From DAOTUB01 sp034437455 (GTDB lineage Bacteria; Chloroflexota; Anaerolineae; B4-G1), in assembly GCA_034437455.1 (NCBI GenBank), contig DAOTUB010000343.1:1-5097 (forward strand): a stretch of 5,097 bases of DNA, written 5' to 3'. Below are positions 4,501 to 5,097 of this stretch, piece after piece. Under the pieces are notes generated by a model. It was given only the letters and a program-made list of their open reading frames with translations, was not told the DNA's origin and ran no database searches. Made by a program: the position numbers and the translations under genes. Position 1 is the stretch's first letter, and each line of letters starts with the position of its first letter.

Positions 4501-5097
4501 AGAAACGGTAGACGTCCTCTATGTCGGCGGAGCGGGAGGCGTCGAGGAGCGGCTGGTCGCGCGAGCCGGATTGCGTTTCGTGGGCGTGCCGGCGGGCGGG
4601 ATGCACGGATTGTCTCCGGGGAAAGCGGCGCGGAACTTTATCAAGCTGATGCAAGGGTGGGGAACTGCGTACCGGCTGGGCCGGCGGGAGCGACCGGCGG
4701 TGCTGTTCGCCACCGGGGGATATGCCAGCATACCGGTAGCCTTGGCCGCGTGGACACTCCGGGTACCCATCCTGGTCTATTTGCCCGACATTGAGCCGGG
4801 CCTGGCGGTGCGCTTGATCAGTCGGTTGGCCTCGCGGGTGGCGGTGACGGTAGAGGATTCTGTCGCCTACTTCTCCCCCCCTCTGTCCCCCCCAAGGGGG
4901 GGGAGGAACAGGAGAACGGAGAGCGAGACCTCCCTCCCAAGGGGTGGGGGGAACAGGAGAACGGAGAGCGAGACCTCCCTCCCAAGGGATGGGGGGAACA
5001 GGAGAACGGAGAGCGAGACCTCCCTCCCAAGGGGTGGGGGGAACAGGAGAACGGAGAGCGAGACCTCTCTCCCAAGGGATGGGGGGAACAGGAGAAC
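4409..5097 (+). CDS. murG: UDP-GlcNAc:lipid I GlcNAc transferase MurG, 3'-truncated by the window edge, with repeat insert
   Basis: Peripheral membrane glycosyltransferase that converts lipid I to lipid II. 229 codons are visible and the frame is open to the right edge. Residues 1-155 are recognisable N-terminal domain: glycine loop GGGTGGH at 7-13, YVGGAGGVEERLV, GVPAGGMHG, FATGGYASIPVALAAW (GGY at 103-105), LPDIEPG at 125-131 where many MurGs have HEQN..G, and RVAVTVEDSVAYF. From residue 156 the protein is repeat-derived: an inverted 33-bp element, then 15-residue units NRRTESETSLPRGGG (third-last residue alternating G/D) to the end. The family would normally continue after YF with a proline and the linker into the C-terminal domain, so the insert sits near the domain junction. 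The C-terminal domain is not in the window, so it is not known whether the frame resumes. The start overlaps ftsW by 92 nt, suggesting translational coupling. Confidence 0.9.
   Translation, partial: MRIWIAGGGTGGHVYPGLAVIQALGKAALAKETVDVLYVGGAGGVEERLVARAGLRFVGVPAGGMHGLSPGKAARNFIKLMQGWGTAYRLGRRERPAVLFATGGYASIPVALAAWTLRVPILVYLPDIEPGLAVRLISRLASRVAVTVEDSVAYFSPPLSPPRGGRNRRTESETSLPRGGGNRRTESETSLPRDGGNRRTESETSLPRGGGNRRTESETSLPRDGGNRR
4875..4907 (-). repeat. 33-bp C7/G7 palindromic element, copy 4, inverted (in murG)
   Basis: Read on the minus strand: TCCT-C7-CTT-G7-ACAGA-G7, the same 33-bp length and 31 of 33 positions equal to the murD copies. The minus strand would encode SSPPLGGTEGG, but MurG reads the other strand and gives SPPLSPPRGGR. 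Frame is kept and no stop appears. Confidence 0.88.
4907..5097 (+). repeat. 45-bp tandem repeat inside murG (4 full units plus 11 nt)
   Basis: Units start at 4907, 4952, 4997, 5042 and 5087, an exact 45-bp period. Each unit is 24 bp of unique sequence (starting AACAGGAGAACGGAG) plus 21 bp (TCCCTCCCAAGG and so on) resembling half of the palindromic element. The period extends back to about 4886, so the element's own half acts as the first partial unit. Each unit is 15 codons, NRRTESETSLPRGGG, with RGGG and RDGG alternating in units 1 to 4. The array runs off the right edge. Confidence 0.93.

Noticed and set aside
4818..5075. Minus-strand Ser/Pro/Arg-rich repeat protein opposite murG
   Set aside because: It is the antisense reading of the murG array; its SPHPLGG resemblance to SSPPLGG comes from shared DNA, not a separate gene.
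4907..5097. CRISPR array
   Set aside because: The repeat is strictly tandem, with the whole 45-bp period conserved and no variable spacers.

Overview
The window is a stretch of a bacterial division and cell wall (dcw) cluster, all on the + strand: murF (3' part), mraY, murD, ftsW and murG (5' part). This is the classical dcw order. The genes are tightly spaced (gaps of 48, 42 and 28 nt, then a 92-nt overlap of ftsW with murG), so they probably form one transcription unit. The DNA is GC-rich. Several motif variants (GITGSAGKTTT, NDSMATAPE and LSPGGTSFDAF in MurD; LPDIEPG in MurG) resemble what I remember from Chloroflexota, in the Anaerolineae/Caldilineae range. That assignment is an inference from memory, not from a search.

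Layout: 1-662 murF, open at the left edge; 663-710 a spacer made largely of a degenerate heptamer repeat; 711-1724 mraY; 1725-1766 a short spacer; 1767-3215 murD; 3216-3243 a spacer with a good ribosome binding site; 3244-4500 ftsW; 4409 to the right edge murG. No tRNA, rRNA, CRISPR array, transposase, promoter or terminator could be recognised.

Together the genes cover the central part of peptidoglycan precursor synthesis. MurD adds D-Glu to UDP-MurNAc-L-Ala. MurF adds the terminal dipeptide. MraY moves phospho-MurNAc-pentapeptide onto undecaprenyl phosphate to make lipid I. MurG adds GlcNAc to make lipid II. FtsW is the SEDS glycosyltransferase that polymerises lipid II at the division septum.

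The unusual part is not the genes but what sits inside them. A 33-bp palindrome-bearing element, TCCT-C7-RTT-G7-AAAGA-G7, occurs four times: once in murF, twice in murD and once inverted in murG. All four copies lie inside coding sequence and none breaks the frame. The element is 11 codons long and has no stop in any of its six frames. It is translated in three different ways here (SSPPLGGKEGG twice in MurD, another phase in MurF, antisense in MurG). In murF and murG a tandem array (21-bp units and 45-bp units, both whole codons) abuts the same end of the element. This looks like a selfish or structural repeat family that colonises essential genes in frame, comparable in logic to Rickettsia palindromic elements but with a different sequence. 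Both window edges fall inside the tandem arrays, so the window may be a whole contig that broke at these repeats.
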